From positions 110,813,111 to 110,877,110 of the forward strand of contig NC_060247.1 in NCBI RefSeq assembly GCF_921293095.1: a stretch of DNA of 64,000 nt. Reading direction: 5' to 3'. Source of the DNA: Ischnura elegans. Taxonomy: Eukaryota > Arthropoda > Insecta > Odonata > Coenagrionidae. This document shows, piece after piece, positions 46,091-59,700 of the stretch (position 1 is its first letter; every line of letters begins with the position of its first letter). The notes beneath the pieces were generated by a model. The model saw only the letters and a list, made by a program, of their open reading frames with translations, was not told the DNA's origin and did not search any database. Made by a program: the position numbers and the translations under genes.

Positions 46091-46547
46091 GAGGAATTAA
46101 TATTCTGATGATCATGTTCATCGAAACCTCGGCCGTGATGGAGAACCTGACTCGGTGGAAATCCAGAATAACCTTCCACGTTATCATTATATTTATTTAA
46201 TTATACAGAATGCCCAGATACAATGCAAATGTTCTATCACTTTCAAAATTCGGTCAACAAAACTGGCGCAGCCGTTCCTAACTTTTCTGCAATCGAACTT
46301 AGCGCACTATTTCTGTGTCCAAAGCCCAGCAAGAGTCAATTTGGCAAAGATTGGGTCTGCAACTAGTTTCATTTGACTTAACACACGCAAAAAGGCGCAT
46401 GCATGAATTTCCGAGGAAGAAAACCCTCCAAACCCACATAAATCCCCTCCCAGAGCGAAATCAGCCCGCCTTCGACGAAAGCCGAGCATTTTACTTGAAG
46501 CTGTGTTCGGTGTTTATGAATACATGCCAAAGTGAGCCGTATGCCGG

Positions 46548-47582
46548 GTCTACACTAGTAACTTAAGTGACTACTTAAGTTGGCTCTGTATTTAAGTTGG
46601 TAGTGTAGGTGTCACCAGCTTCATTTAAGTACACCTCCACTTAAGTCATCTTAGAACCCAACTTAAATTGCGTAGGCAACTGTTTCCGCACGGTTTAAGC
46701 TCTTCATGTGTTGTAAATGGCACATAATACCCATCTCACATCATCCCGTTGATTATGTTCTAAGTTGTGCTGTATTGTATGATGTGGTTATTGAGCGTTC
46801 TATTTCGTTAGATAATTTCTAGTGTTGGGGATATTAATTCGACGAATTTATTTTGTAGTGTTTCTCATCTTATTGTTGGTTTTATTTCCGTGAAAACTAA
46901 TTGCCTGTTGCTCACGGTGAAACTCGATTTATAAAACTTAGAAACGTTTTAAGGAATTTTAAGACTGACAATAAGACGACGGCAGAGGATCCGGTAAAAC
47001 AGTTTATTTTCCATGGTGTCATAATCGAAAATAACGTAAACGAATGCACTCAGTAACTTCCCACACACTGTTATTGAAACTATTGCATAGGGCTTTAATG
47101 TTAGTCCTAGGGATGCCGAGGGAGATAAGATGTGGCGATTTCATTGGACGTGGGAGGAATTAATGGTTGAAATTGAACATCAATGGTTTTAATAAAGCAG
47201 TGGAATTTGACTAGCAATAAGTGTTTTTGTTTACGTTTTGAATATGTCATTCCACGAAGTCACGCTCAGTAATTCTAAATTCCTCTGGCTCCATCACCTC
47301 TCTCCATATAGCGTTCCCTCAGGAACTGAAATCGGTCTTTCCTTTTAACCTTCTGAATCCAAAATGGTTAATTCACGGAGTTTGGAAGTTTATTTCAAAT
47401 AACAGTCGCTTTGGATCAAAGAATCACTAATTGCTCTCCTAGACCTTCATCTGTCAACATAACTGTTTCCCGATATAGACAATCACGGTGCTGAAGTCGA
47501 CTTAAAGCTCAAGTGTAGCTACCGCACCACATTTAAGATTATATTTAAGTGAAGTCACTTAAGTTAAGTGTGTAGTGTAGAC
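46548..47582. mobile_element. MITE-like element with GTCTACACT ends
   Basis: The left end (GTCTACACTAGTAACTTAAG) and right end (complement of GTCTACACTACACACTTAAC) are inverted repeats. Both ends carry several CACTTAAGT motifs. About 1 kb, no recognisable transposase, no clear target duplication. Confidence 0.6.
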
Positions 47583-47591
47583 AAGGCAGTA

Positions 47592-47716
47592 GGGATTTGG
47601 CTAAATCGCCATTCGCTTGGTTTGTAGTTCGTTGTTCGCCCGTGTGGACGATGGTGAATGATTGCTGAACGCTGTTGTTTCGTGATTTGGCTAAATTGAC
47701 ACTCACTTGGTTTGTT
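47592..47716. repeat. Short tandem duplication
   Basis: GATTTGGCTAAATCGCCATT at about 47593 recurs as GATTTGGCTAAATTGACACT about 92 bp later, both followed by CTTGGTTTGT. Confidence 0.6.
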
Positions 47717-47729
47717 TTGCACCTGTTTG

Positions 47730-48152
47730 ATGCCTCGTTCACATTACGATTGTCCGAGCGATCGTCCTAACGATAGTTGGCCGAACTAGCCGTGTGAATA
47801 CATGTCCTGAAGATAGTTCACGTAGTTCCGAACGTTGCCACTTTACGATGGTTAGGCGCTGGGAGACCGGAAACGGAAGCGACAAGAGAAAGACGAAAAG
47901 CTCGTGAAGCTCTATTTTTTTCATGGATTTGTCCTAGGAAGGAAGAATATGGGAGGAAGAAAAATTTTTCGGTAAATACACGTTGAACACAGTAATATAT
48001 TGTCCCTGCATACCTCAAAAGCTTTGCTAACCGTCAATTTCCCGTTCACTTTAGATGTCAGCACTAGAGGACAGCACAGGTTTTAACAATCGTCGTGTGA
48101 ATGCACGATAGTTCCGACAATCGCTGGAACAATCGTAATGTGAATGAGGCAT
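47730..48152. mobile_element. MITE with ATGCCTCGTTCACATTACGA ends
   Basis: 24-25 bp terminal inverted repeats (ATGCCTCGTTCACATTACGA at the left; AATGTGAATGAGGCAT at the right) bound 423 bp. Inside, AACGATAGT / CGATCG-type motifs repeat near the ends. No ORF. Confidence 0.75.
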
Positions 48153-48501
48153 GAGCGAGGGTGTGTGATCGTTGAACTTTGTTGTTTCGTGGTCGTTGGC
48201 CATGAACGGAGCATTAGCCTTTCTGTCGTCGTGTTTGAAGAGTCTCGAGTCGACGTTGCCCAGAGGAAGCCATCGACGGGAGCCCGACAACCAGGTCAGT
48301 GGTGATTGGAGAGTGTGGGACTCCTGGTACATACATAATACATACCATAGTACTTATCGGTTATCGCTGAACATTTTTTTAAATGTACTTTCGATGAGAA
48401 ATTTGAAGAAAAAATTATTAAGCATAACTATTTGTATTCCATGGGAATTCATAAATTGCAATTAAAAACAAATAACGCTTGTGGCCAAATTATACGGTGT
48501 A

Positions 48502-48642
48502 AACTTCCTCGATCCCGACGACCCGGAGGCGCACACCCAATGCGTGGAGAGACTTTGGGGCTAGGCAAAGTGGCGCAACAATAAGCAGCGCGGAACGAAG
48601 CGAGAGCACTTGGACACGTACCAAGCGGAGCTTATAACTTAC
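48502..48642 (+). pseudogene. Merlin / ISXO2-like transposase fragment
   Basis: The frame reads NFLDPDDPEAHTQCVERLWG, a stop, then AKWRNNKQRGTKREHLDTYQ and AEL. This matches the end of the ISXO2-like DDE domain (the HTQ.VE..W...K and RG...HLDSYLAEF blocks), including the final catalytic Glu region. In eukaryotes this domain belongs to Merlin transposons. One in-frame stop; the rest of the gene is missing. Confidence 0.75.
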
Positions 48643-48880
48643 TCAAGGGATGGAAAGGTGACGATCCATTCGATTCGTTTTTGGAATTGATTGTCAACAT
48701 GTGGCCACCAGTTAAGAACCTTTTGACTCTGAAAAATGAATTGATTGCCCTCATTTTCCCTTTTTTGACGCCCTGTTTTGATGATTTTAAAATTGTTCGG
48801 CGATAACCGACAAGTACCCATTCCACTAATTAATATTGTAGTATCGTGCACAGAGAGTGAGATCCACCTAACTGTAAATT

Positions 48881-49355
48881 AGGGATGAGTCGATCCCAAA
48901 CGTCGAATCTCGATTCCATCGCTTCTCGGACACGGAATCGGAATCGAGAATCGATCGCCTAAAGTCGATTCCAATTCAATCGATACCAGGAAGATGAATA
49001 TTTTGAACATGGACTCTAAGTTTGGGGCATAAAGGCTGCCACACACTATTCTGCACTGCACATTAGTTAGTTAACAATTTATGCTTGAAACAGTAAAAAT
49101 GTTTATAATTTTGTTGAAGATGAGGATGTATTACTAGGATACAAATTCACCATTTTTAATAAATATACTTTTAGGACCGCTTAATTCTCTTTGCTGTTTT
49201 ATTCCATTCAAATCTTAAGTTTTCAATGACAGCAATGCTACAGAAAAATTAATATCCCACCTGTTACTATGATTAAGAATCGATGGAATAGCAATCGATA
49301 ATCGGGAATCATTTGAAAGAATCGGAATCGAAAAAAGTGCAATTGACTCATCCTT
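48881..49355. mobile_element. MITE with GGATGAGTC ends and TCGATTCC repeats
   Basis: AGGGATGAGTCGATCC at the left is roughly inverted at 49340-49355 (TTGACTCATCCTTA). ATCGATTCC / GGAATCG motifs recur many times within 100 bp of both ends. 475 bp, no coding capacity. Confidence 0.7.
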
Positions 49356-50430
49356 ACGGGATTACTTACTTACTCCTTCTCATCGTTGCTTCCCCTCGGC
49401 AGTAGGGGAGAATAGGTAGGAATTAAGAGACAGTGAAGAATACCTCGGTAAGACTTCAATGGACAGTAAAACATATTGCCCCTTCATGGTACTCATTGCC
49501 AGGGCATAGAAATCCCCCGAAGTTGGAGAGCAGTGTTACCCCACTTGTGAAAGTGACTGTACACTGTACAGTGTACAGCGTTACGCAAGCCGATATTGAT
49601 TTATTAATAAAGACTTTCATTAATTTAAGCCACTCAGTAATAACTGACTCGAACTTTCCTAATCGCAATCTTTTTGTGATAATCATGTCACATTGCCGAA
49701 GATAAACTTACAAAATAGTAGGAAACATTTCTATCTTTTACCTTTCAAATATTTTCTTCCATTTTATAAGTGCATCAGTCTTGATTGGCAAATCTGGGTT
49801 ACTTATTTTAGTTGTAACAGATTTTAAATGGAATCTGGAGGTCACCTTTCTGTGCTGCAGCAGCAAATAACCATACAAAACTTGGGCATTTCAATTTTAT
49901 GGGTTGGTTTAATTAAATATGAAAGTGGTAGCCATATTTCAGTTCTCTATACTTTCAGTGTATAATTTTTCTCTACCTGTTGCAGCATCTTAAAAATTAG
50001 GTGATATTTAAATGCAGTAGATTTCCATGACGACTGATTTAATTGTAATACTTCCAGGTGTTCTCGCGTTCCAATAATAATTTTATTAGTTCATTCAGTA
50101 ATAAGTTTAATTATCTCATAAATAAGGCGAAAGTACAAAATGGGAATCTTTGTATGATAGCCATGTCACATTGCTAAGAAAACCATCCAAAAAAGCATTA
50201 TACATCCAGTTGGTTTCCTTAAAAATGAAAAAAAACACCGTAAAACCCTATGTTAGCAATAGGGTAGGTTTATGAATTTGGCAATTGTTATTTTTCGCTC
50301 GCATGAGACTGGAAGGGGACAAAATGACCAAAAATGCTTGAACTCTCCCTTATTAAAATTTTTATTGATAGAGCGTTATTTCAAGTTACCGGCAATACAG
50401 GAGTATATTTGCGAATATTTGTTGTATCAT
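49356..50430. other. No recognised feature
   Basis: AT-rich intergenic sequence. A 49557-49578 palindrome (ACTGTACACTGTACAGTGTA) is the only structure seen. Confidence 0.45.
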
Positions 50431-50435
50431 TCAGT

Positions 50436-50441
50436 TTTATT
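50436..50441 (-). terminator. Candidate polyadenylation signal of gene C
   Basis: TTTATT on the plus strand gives AATAAA on the minus strand, 186 bp past the gene C stop. This nearly equals the 184 bp spacing in A and B. Confidence 0.5.
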
Positions 50442-50626
50442 TACAGTACATAACGTGGAACGTATTCAATGGTGCCAGATAAGCGGTGGGTTTATTTATA
50501 AGTCATCTTAGGTACTAGGTTTCCTATTTTTGCGCACTAATTATATCTAAAATGTGAAGCTTAAGCATTTTTCGTAGGCAGAGGTGATCGAATGACCTTA
50601 ATGAAATCATAATAAGCATTTAAGAA

Positions 50627-50762
50627 TCAAGGACTATTTAAGTATTTTATACACGATTCAGACGCGATTAGCTTGTTTCTGATAGCATTCTGAAGGTCCA
50701 TTAAATCTGGGCAGCTTTTTTTAAGGCTTCTCTCCATGCATTCGTGATGATCCCATAACCTC
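50627..50762 (-). CDS. Gene C exon 6
   Basis: Acceptor CCTACAG. Encodes RLWDHHECMERSLKKSC to CIKYLNSP and ends at TGA (50629-50627). Confidence 0.9.
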
Positions 50763-53700
50763 CTGTAGGGATAGAGTAATGACATTGTTTTGTTAGATAT
50801 TAAAGTTCAGCACTGAAATTAATAAATACTAGAATGTAACCGTTTTTTCCGTTCTTTGTTACATGACTATCTAAGAAAAAAAATCGAATGTCAAGTTTCA
50901 TACTATATTCCCAAATTTATCTTTATCCAAAATAAAGGCTTACGTCAAAGAAAATATTGAACCAATATTTTCAAATTTTAGAAGAATAATTAGAAGAAGT
51001 AGTTAATTTGATGGTGTACTTAATGTAAATTGAAACTTTCAGGAGGATACCTAATGTTTTAAGCAGATGGTATGCCACCAAAAAATACCGGTAGAATTTT
51101 TAATAGAAATTGTCGTGCAAATATTTGTCACGTTTTTGACTGCCACTTCGATGAAGATCAGTGACGTCATGGCAAAATTATTAGTGCCGGAACGCACTTT
51201 TCTTAACTTTCTTTAGAAATGAAATATTATTGTGTGTGTGTTTTTTATCTTGAGCCATTATTCACATTTTATTGCTAAATTATTTGTTTTGGTCTCGACT
51301 ATATAAATTAGAAATTTTGATGCAGCAAAATTGATTAAAGTGTTATTTGACTATTATGTCTTTTTTTGACCAGTGTCAGAACGGCGCGGCGTTTCGGAAC
51401 CATGACACCACTGATGAAGATATGTCCAAAAATCACAAAAAAATAAATTTATAATTTCAGCACCATTCCATAAGCAGTAAACCATGAAATTTTATTTCTC
51501 GTATTTTCAGTTGTAATTAATTTCTCCAGGATCTTCGAATAAATAGTGCTTTTTACTGTTGAATCCAACTTGCATGATATTAGGATATGAAGTGAAACTT
51601 TTTTGCACTTTTCACACAAAAATTTACTGAACTACAGTCAACATGTTTCGCTGCACTGCAGCATTATCAAGACTGTGCGGTTGGTCACAGCGTAACATGT
51701 TGACTGTAGTTTAATACATTTTTGTGTGGAAAGCGCGAAGTGTTTTTCACTTCATATCTCATAATGGATCTCCACAAAGCATCTGCCTCATCCATCCAGT
51801 TTATTGCATGATATCGTGAATAAGTTTCAATATATAATTATTTAATCTTATCGGATTCTACAGGTGATTATAGATTTGTGGCTTACACAATAGACCACTT
51901 GGGCTAGGTGCTCAGGTTGCACAGCTTTCCCGCACAAATCCATGTGTGTATATCGATCTAGAGGATTTCTCCTTGACAGAACGCGGTTGGTCCCAGCTGT
52001 GCATTGGCTTTTATTCGAAAACCAACCAAACGCAACAAATCTGCGTTTGACGAGAAAATTTACGGCGACTGTAGTTCATCTGAAAGGTCCACCTCTAACA
52101 AATTTACCTTAATTCGCCAGTTTAAGTTAAGAAATTTAGTAATCTATGTTTCGGAAATGTGAAAGAATTAGAATTTCAATTTTTTAACGCCACCACTTTC
52201 ACGAGGTAACTTCAAAAATGACAAAAGTAAATGCATAATTTCATAATTTACATTTTAAAAGAAATCTTAATATACCTATTCTCATATTATATTCCTATTG
52301 TCATTCCTGTTCTTTATCTCGTACTGAATCTTCGAATATACAATGACAGTGCATTTCACTTTTGAAATGCCACATACTAGGCATTAAGAACTACTTGATA
52401 CTTTGTATGTATTTCACTTTTATCAATCTTTAATTATAACGTAATCTATATTTTATGTAAAATAACAATTGTAGCATCAAAGTTTCATTCACTCCTCTAT
52501 TAAGTAACCCGAAGCTGTTCATTTATGATCATTTAATTGCAAAAAGAATCTTTTCGTATTAGTAATGAAAGGCCACACCACAGGATGAGACTATAATTTG
52601 AAAGGAAGTTGTCTATACTCACAGGCAAACGTACTCCTTCGTGAAGGGATCCTTCTCTTCGTTGGCGGAGTCACAGAAAAATACTATGTCAAGGTGATCA
52701 AGGAACTCTAAATGATCGGTACAATCAGACCAGCTTTTACGGAAGCACTGTTTCTCGTCCCCATTGCTTGCTAGAAAGGAAAAGATGAGAATGAGGAAAA
52801 TTTTGCCTCACTGATACATAGGAGGTGCGTTGAGGAAAAGAAGTATAATATCAGAAATTTCCGCCATCACTACTGCTGCGACAAAATACACGTAACAATT
52901 TTTGTCCTATCGCCATCAAAGTTCAAAATTTCCACCCAGTTAAACCTTGAGTCTCCAATGTTATTCAAATGCCAAATTGTGAGCATAATTATGATGGAAC
53001 GGGTTACGCAATATAAATAAATATTTGTGGAAATTTTATAAAAAATTCATCAAGAGCAGCAAAAATTGGCATATGGCAATTATATCTTACTACCAGGCCA
53101 CCCTGCGTTGCTCGGAAAGGATTGGACCCAGATAAGGAGGAAACTTCGAATTTTATGTATGATCTTAGGTTTTCCCGGCGTATCAGTTGCAGAAAATTTT
53201 CTCGGGTTTTCCACCGGTTGATATCGTCCATGTCTGGAAAACCCGAGAAACTTTTCTTCGAATTTATGATCTCATTTGGTTAAGTTGATATTTGGGTAAA
53301 GTAACAAAGCAGGTGTGATGATGGTAAACATATGTAACAGCAAAAAATCGAAATTAATATTTCCGTTGGCAAGGGATACAGCTGCACTAAAATTGGGAAG
53401 GTAATCAATAAAATGTTCGTCGCAGTAAACTTTGTTGCACGCTCAGGTTATATCCCGCTCCACAACATAGATCATTATGTGGGTTCAAAGACCAAAAACG
53501 TCTTAAGAACGCTTACCCCAGCAAAAAGATTTGCACGATGAGGATTAATGGTTAAGAGAAGAACCCTTGGATTCATACCCTTCGAAAGTGAAAAGCGATT
53601 CGCCTGCCCGGCAGGAAGTTTCATGACGTGACGTAACAAACGGCAATGAAAAAACGACGCAAAGGACGCGTTAAGCCTGAATCACAAGATCATTTTCTTT

Positions 53701-56700
53701 CGTCGCGAAAAGTGAACAACATAGCGATCGCTTTTCGCGACGGGAAAGTGATCGCTCTAGCGATCATTTTTCTGAAACACTCAGTCCCTCCCGCCGTCGC
53801 CTTTCGCATCACTTCTGATATCAGAGCTGGTTGTCATAGGACGCGCATGACGAACATATTTGGCGTGTTTGATTATCTATGTCGCTCTCGCCATCGTCAA
53901 ACGTTGCGCTACTATCGCTCCACACGGGAATGCGTTCCGATTGGCTGATATGGGGTTTTAGTGACGGTTTCAGCGACGGAAAAAACGACCGAACGAGTGA
54001 TGAAAAATAGTGATGGGAATCCTCATCGCGATCGTGATCGCGAAAAACACTTGCCGGCGGCGATCATTTGCGAGTGATCACTCTAGTGATCGCCATATTA
54101 ATCACCAGGAACTGATGTATAAAATTATCGTGTGATTCAGGCTTTAGACACGACCTGGAGTAGCATATCGGGCTTTGAGAGCGTGAGACTCATCTACGCG
54201 CTAGCATTGGTCGCAATCCGTGCAGCCGTATTCAAATGCATAGCGGATAGACAAACAGACATCCTCTTTTACACGTAAAGATGATTCACGCTAAATATCT
54301 AAACGTACCTGGAAAAACACCATTCTGGTCGCACAATCCGGACAGTGCAGCTTCCAAAATCTCCTTGAAGAATGGTACCATCGTTCTCGACTTATTGGAG
54401 ACTTCTTTCGTAGATTCCAAATTCACATTCACGCAATGCAGGATTATATCCTTCTTCCTGTGGGGAAAAAAATACGCTTATTATCGGTGAAAAAATTCAC
54501 ACACTTAATAATTTTGTGATTCAACCCGAAAGTTGGCTTGGTTCATTGAACTGATGAATGGATAAATTTATGCACTATTTAATTCTGTTTGTGTTTATTT
54601 ATGCACTTAGTTTCGCCGTGTGAGCAAATAAAAAATACAACCATTTTTCCTCAATAGGGTAGTTTCCTTCATCAAAGAAAACGAAAGTCATTGATTGCGA
54701 TTCGTTAACCACCATTAGTGTATTCATAATATACAAATTATTTGGTTTTAGAAATCCCGGTCTAAACGAATGGCAATGGTCAATTTATCTTCATTTGAAA
54801 AAGGCCAGATTGGCGCCCATGCGATTCCACTCCACGTGACGTCACAGGGACCTAGTTTCTATACGAGTAGATAGGAGTTTTGCATCGTCTGAGATTACCA
54901 ATGCATGCATGAGGCACAGAGGTCAGGGAAACATGTCTTACTAATCACCTGTTAAAACTGGCTAAGGTCGGAAAGCTTTCTTCATTTGATAAGGTATTAG
55001 TAATCCTTATTTAAGCCAAGTGCTACCAGTTAGTAGGGTACTCTGCTACCTGCTAGCAGCCTGCGTCGTATCAGCGCTCAAAGCCTTGCCCCAAGGTCAC
55101 CTCACTTGCGGCAGCGGGAACCAGAACTAACGCAGACGGAGTTTTCCCGGGATTCATACTTAGCCGTCGCGTTTTGCGCGCTTGAAAATTTTCACTTTTC
55201 ATTTAATCGCGAAAAATATATATCGTCATCTAAAAGCGTGAAATACGTACTCCAGGAGTAATAATCTTTCGATTTAGGCAACTAAAAAAATAATAGGAAA
55301 CCACCCTAATAACGAAAATAAAAATTAATTTATAGTATAGTACAAATGTAATTGACACCGTAAAAAATAAATACACCAGGCACATTACTATTTGCAATAA
55401 AGAAACGATGCATCGAAATCAAAAGGCTATTCCATTTGTGACGAAATTACCTTTAGAGAAAACTATGCGATACGATATTTCGATAAAATTGTAAATTACC
55501 AACAAAAAGATTGCTAAACTTCTAAATTGCTTGATCAAAAAATATATATAAAGGTAAATGATTTAAGTTTTTCCTGGTGAATACTTCTGACAAATATTTC
55601 TCGGGTTGCATCCAGGTTAAAGCTAACCGCGACCGCGTAGTTAAGGAAGCAATAGAGATCCGCCTCAATCCCAAAAATTTCAATCGGGACACCGGCTTTC
55701 ATCTAAGCACTACATGGAGACCTGTAATCAGCTGTATGAAAAACATAAGGGTTAAACGTGAAGAATTTCAAAACACCTACAGCCAATCGGACGACACCTG
55801 AGCCGTATTGTTGTCCTCGGTAAACGGTCGATCCAGTTCAGTGTGAAATTGAACTTTGATAAAGTAACACAGCCTTGAGGATGGAAGACAAGTCGTCTTC
55901 CGAAACGTCGGCTTGCAAAAGAATAAAAGCTTTAACCTGGATGCAAACCCGAGAAATATTTAACAGATATATAAGGGTGATGTTCACGTATAGAAACAAA
56001 ATTAGTTATCGAAATACCTTCTAAATATGCCCAAAATTGACATGTGACAGAATTACTGCCAGGTCAACCTCCTAAGTGTAATGATTTCAAACATATCCAA
56101 AACTCTGTGAATCGGAGTATAATTTGAAAACTTTTTAGAAGGCTCTGAACAATGTTTCACATACAGATTTCGTAAAGTTCAATCATTTAGCTGTTGATAT
56201 ATCAAGATAAAATATTTCCAGCCTGAATTTTAATTTGAGAGAAAAAGTTGACATTTTAATGGAAAAGCCCAAAAACAACCTCAGGTAAAGAGTGAGAATA
56301 CTCAGAATCAAACGAGAGGAAGAGAGACATTTTTAAAAATACAGATAAATTGTGATTGCACGCCATAAATATGAATATAATTTACAGTCGCAGAGTATAA
56401 TTTACACCCTACAATTGTAATTCACATCATAAAAATAAATGTGATTTACTAAGGTAATTTACACTGTGACATAATAATTAAAAAGCTTTTCGTTGAAAAT
56501 GGATAGAAAATGGTGATAGAAATGTGAGGATAAAGCTCAACCCGAATGAGGCCATGGGCGTGTGAAGATCACTCGCTGGCTGGTGTGAATGGTCACCCTC
56601 TGCCAATCACCCTAGAGGTGGCTCTCAGAGCATAAGGGGGCATCCATTAACTACGTGAGGCGTTTAGAGGGGGGGATCAAGCTGATTCTCACCCAATCTC

Positions 56701-59700
56701 ACGTGAAGGAGAGGGGGGGGGGTCCTGGCAATTATCACGTAATATTTTTTCACCATAAACAGTGTAAAATTGCGATCTTAGTAATCATAAATACTAGCCT
56801 TAAGTAATCTTAAATAAAAATTAATTTAATTTTTTTATTTTTTTAATCCAACGTAAAAAAGCAGAAATTAATGTATTTACACTTAAGATAAGCATTTCGA
56901 GCAATCTCACGTGAGATTTGAGGGAGGTGGTCGAGCCCAATCTCACGATATCTATATCTACATAATACCCCGCAAGCCGCCTAAAAGGCGTGTGGCAGGG
57001 GGTATAGGATACCAGCCATATATACATTAAAAATTAAGTGCTCTAATGAAGTTCGGACTAGCGTTTATTGAAGTCCTTTATAATTCGGGGAAAAACGAAT
57101 TCCCATATCTATCCGTTCGGCAAAACATAATCTCTCTCTCATAAACTCTCTCAATTTATCGCTTCTGTCGGAACTGGAAATAAAGTGTGGCTCTAATATT
57201 ATGTTCTGTGTGTTGCTCATAAAGATATCCATTCTCAATTGTTCAAGCAATCTAAGCCTATCGCGCACACTAAAGAGGGGAGATGGGGGTAAAAAAATCG
57301 CAAAAATCACCTTGCATAATTATTGGACGACCCCTAATGCAGCTCTCTGAACTCTTTAAAACTTCCCCGACTCACCTGCAAATGTGCATGCACCGGAGGC
57401 AACTGCCGTCGCCGTACATTTGACGCGTCTCATTCATTTCCTTCTCCGTGAACTCGAGCTCGACGCACGGAGAAAAGTTCGTTCTCATGTTCTGCGAAGT
57501 GAAATGTTTCGCTTTAATAGATAGTCAGAATGAATAACATACAAAAAATCAGGGGCGGTCTGGCCAGGTCGGCAGGTCGGTAATCGCCGAGGGCCCCGAG
57601 CTTAAGGGGTCCCCACCACGCTCGAGTCTTAAATATATGTAATAAAAAAAAACTCAAATTTATTGAAACGGAGTTTTTTTGCTATTTTAAAATTCTACGT
57701 TTCCATTAGTTGTTTGCACTGCATGCATACTCAGTGTAAAAATAGCATGTACAAAAATATATCTAGGTGTTAGATGATAAAATGACCATAATCAGTGGCG
57801 AAGCGAGGGGAAGGGTCCTAGGGTTCTGGACCCCCCCCCCTAAATATTAAAGCGCACTTGCTTTTCATCACAAAAGAATACCAAATATTGAAAAATCATG
57901 AATTTAATGAAAAATGATGTTTTTTTGATTATGACAAGAGTAAAAATTAGTTTACAGCCACAGTTTACAGTTTATTTTTCAACAATTTTCCCTACTAGTT
58001 TTGGACCCGACACTGACCAAAATACATTTTGAAATTTTATAAGCACTGAAATTCTCACTTTTAATAGTATTTTTTCTAACGAAATTGTTATTTGTTAACT
58101 TTTACCTGTTTTTAAGACCCGGATTAGCATCAACATCCATCTCCGGGCATGAAATTTCCTACAATATTCCGTGGGGGACCCCCGAATTTCCCGATAAGGA
58201 GGGCCCCGTCATTGAGCCCCAGCCGAGAGCCCCCAATAACCCCAGACCGCCTCTGACTGAACAACACACGAAAAAATCGTGAAAAAAGCAAGTATAACCA
58301 AGACACTGATAAGAGGATGCTTATATAAGTCTCTCCCGCAGAATTTTGAACCACGCTGTCTCTTTTGGAACATTTTAAATGGTTCTCAAAATTTTTCGCA
58401 TCGGAGCGATTTGCGCAGCATGGGTGAACCCAGCGAGGGGCAAGGGAGGGCTGCCCTTCCCCCACAGAAGCAAAAATCGCAAAAGCCTTTAAACAAAATC
58501 AATTCTGAATTGAAACGAAAGCATTCAACAAATTTTCTTTAAACCCACGAACAATGATATGTATTAGTATAAGATATTGCCGGCCTCGGTGGCGGAGGGT
58601 TAGGTCCTCACCTGCTTGTCCGTAGTTCGCGGGTTCGAATCCCGCCTGGGTAGGTTATCTCTAACCAGGGCATGGATGTCTGTGTTTTAAGTTCTTGATG
58701 TTGAAAAAGCCGTCGTGAAGGCCGCAAAGTGCTGTTTACGGGTAAATGGGAAATAAATAAATAAATATGTAACTAACATAAAACTATTTTTTCACGGAAA
58801 TAATCTCATAAACTAATGTCACAACATGGTTTGCCCCCCCCCCCTAAACCATGGCTTGCCGGGTACGCCCTTGGAGCGCTGAGTGATATTTGGAGTTCCC
58901 GGGCTCGGCTAAACCTAGCTTTGAGTACTAATGACGTAATATTACGTTCTCGCGAAACTTCGTAGAACTTCGGGCAACGTAATATCACGTAAGTTTGAAT
59001 TTGATCGTCTTTTATATTTCCTCCGTAATCTTACGGTTGGATATCTACGTAAAATTGTTCTAAAGATGAGCTAGTCCAATGAAAATACACTAGGTGGAAG
59101 AGTCTTGGATATGGTAGTTTTTACTTATTTATTTGCGCTAGAGTAAAATTATGAAGTATGTCTAAAATTTTGGAAAAATTCCCAGCACTGGAGTAAGGAA
59201 TTGGATATAAAGGGCACTAATAACTAGCACTAAGAGTGCTTAAGGCCGTTTTATGCCAGAACTGCATTAATTTCTCATCGTGGCTTGAAATTGTACGAAT
59301 GAAATAAGAACAGGGGCCATTTTGCCATCTCGAGTCCATGCATTCTCGCATGCTTACTGCCAATGCATCACCTTAAGGCCATTTTACAAGGGGCACGGGC
59401 TTGCACAATCTGACGTGTGTACGAAGGCGCAGTCAAAATTACGTCGTGTAAAGAGGTGTATTGCCAGAACACATGCTACAACGCGTGGACGTGAGATGAC
59501 AAAATAGCCCCTGTTTTCATTTCGTTCATGCATTCGCATTTGGAGTTTAGCCCTACATTTTTAATATGGAAAATACTCAAGTATAATGGTAATTATAAGG
59601 GTGATTGTCGAAGTTCACCGTCAGTTCTAAAGCATTTGCGTATTTGATTATCGAAATTGGGTTTCAGTAGTCTAGGAAATGTTTTTCTTTTCAAAACGGA

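Larger units (their letters stand above)
55592..55965 (+). mobile_element. PLE 3'-end insertion in intron 3 of gene C
   Basis: The ends AAATATTTCTCGGG.TTGCATCC and GGATGCAAACCCGAGAAATA are inverted repeats of about 34 bp. Between them, the plus strand carries the end of a Penelope ORF and a terminal hammerhead-like motif. The target duplication is not clear because the ends are AT-rich. Confidence 0.75.

Noticed and set aside
53646-53948. 100-codon plus ORF starting KKRRKGRVK
   Set aside because: It runs into the MITE at 53671-54146 and is composed largely of its subterminal repeats.
58579-58767. A tRNA gene
   Set aside because: Good B box, but the body and AAATA tail show it is a SINE.
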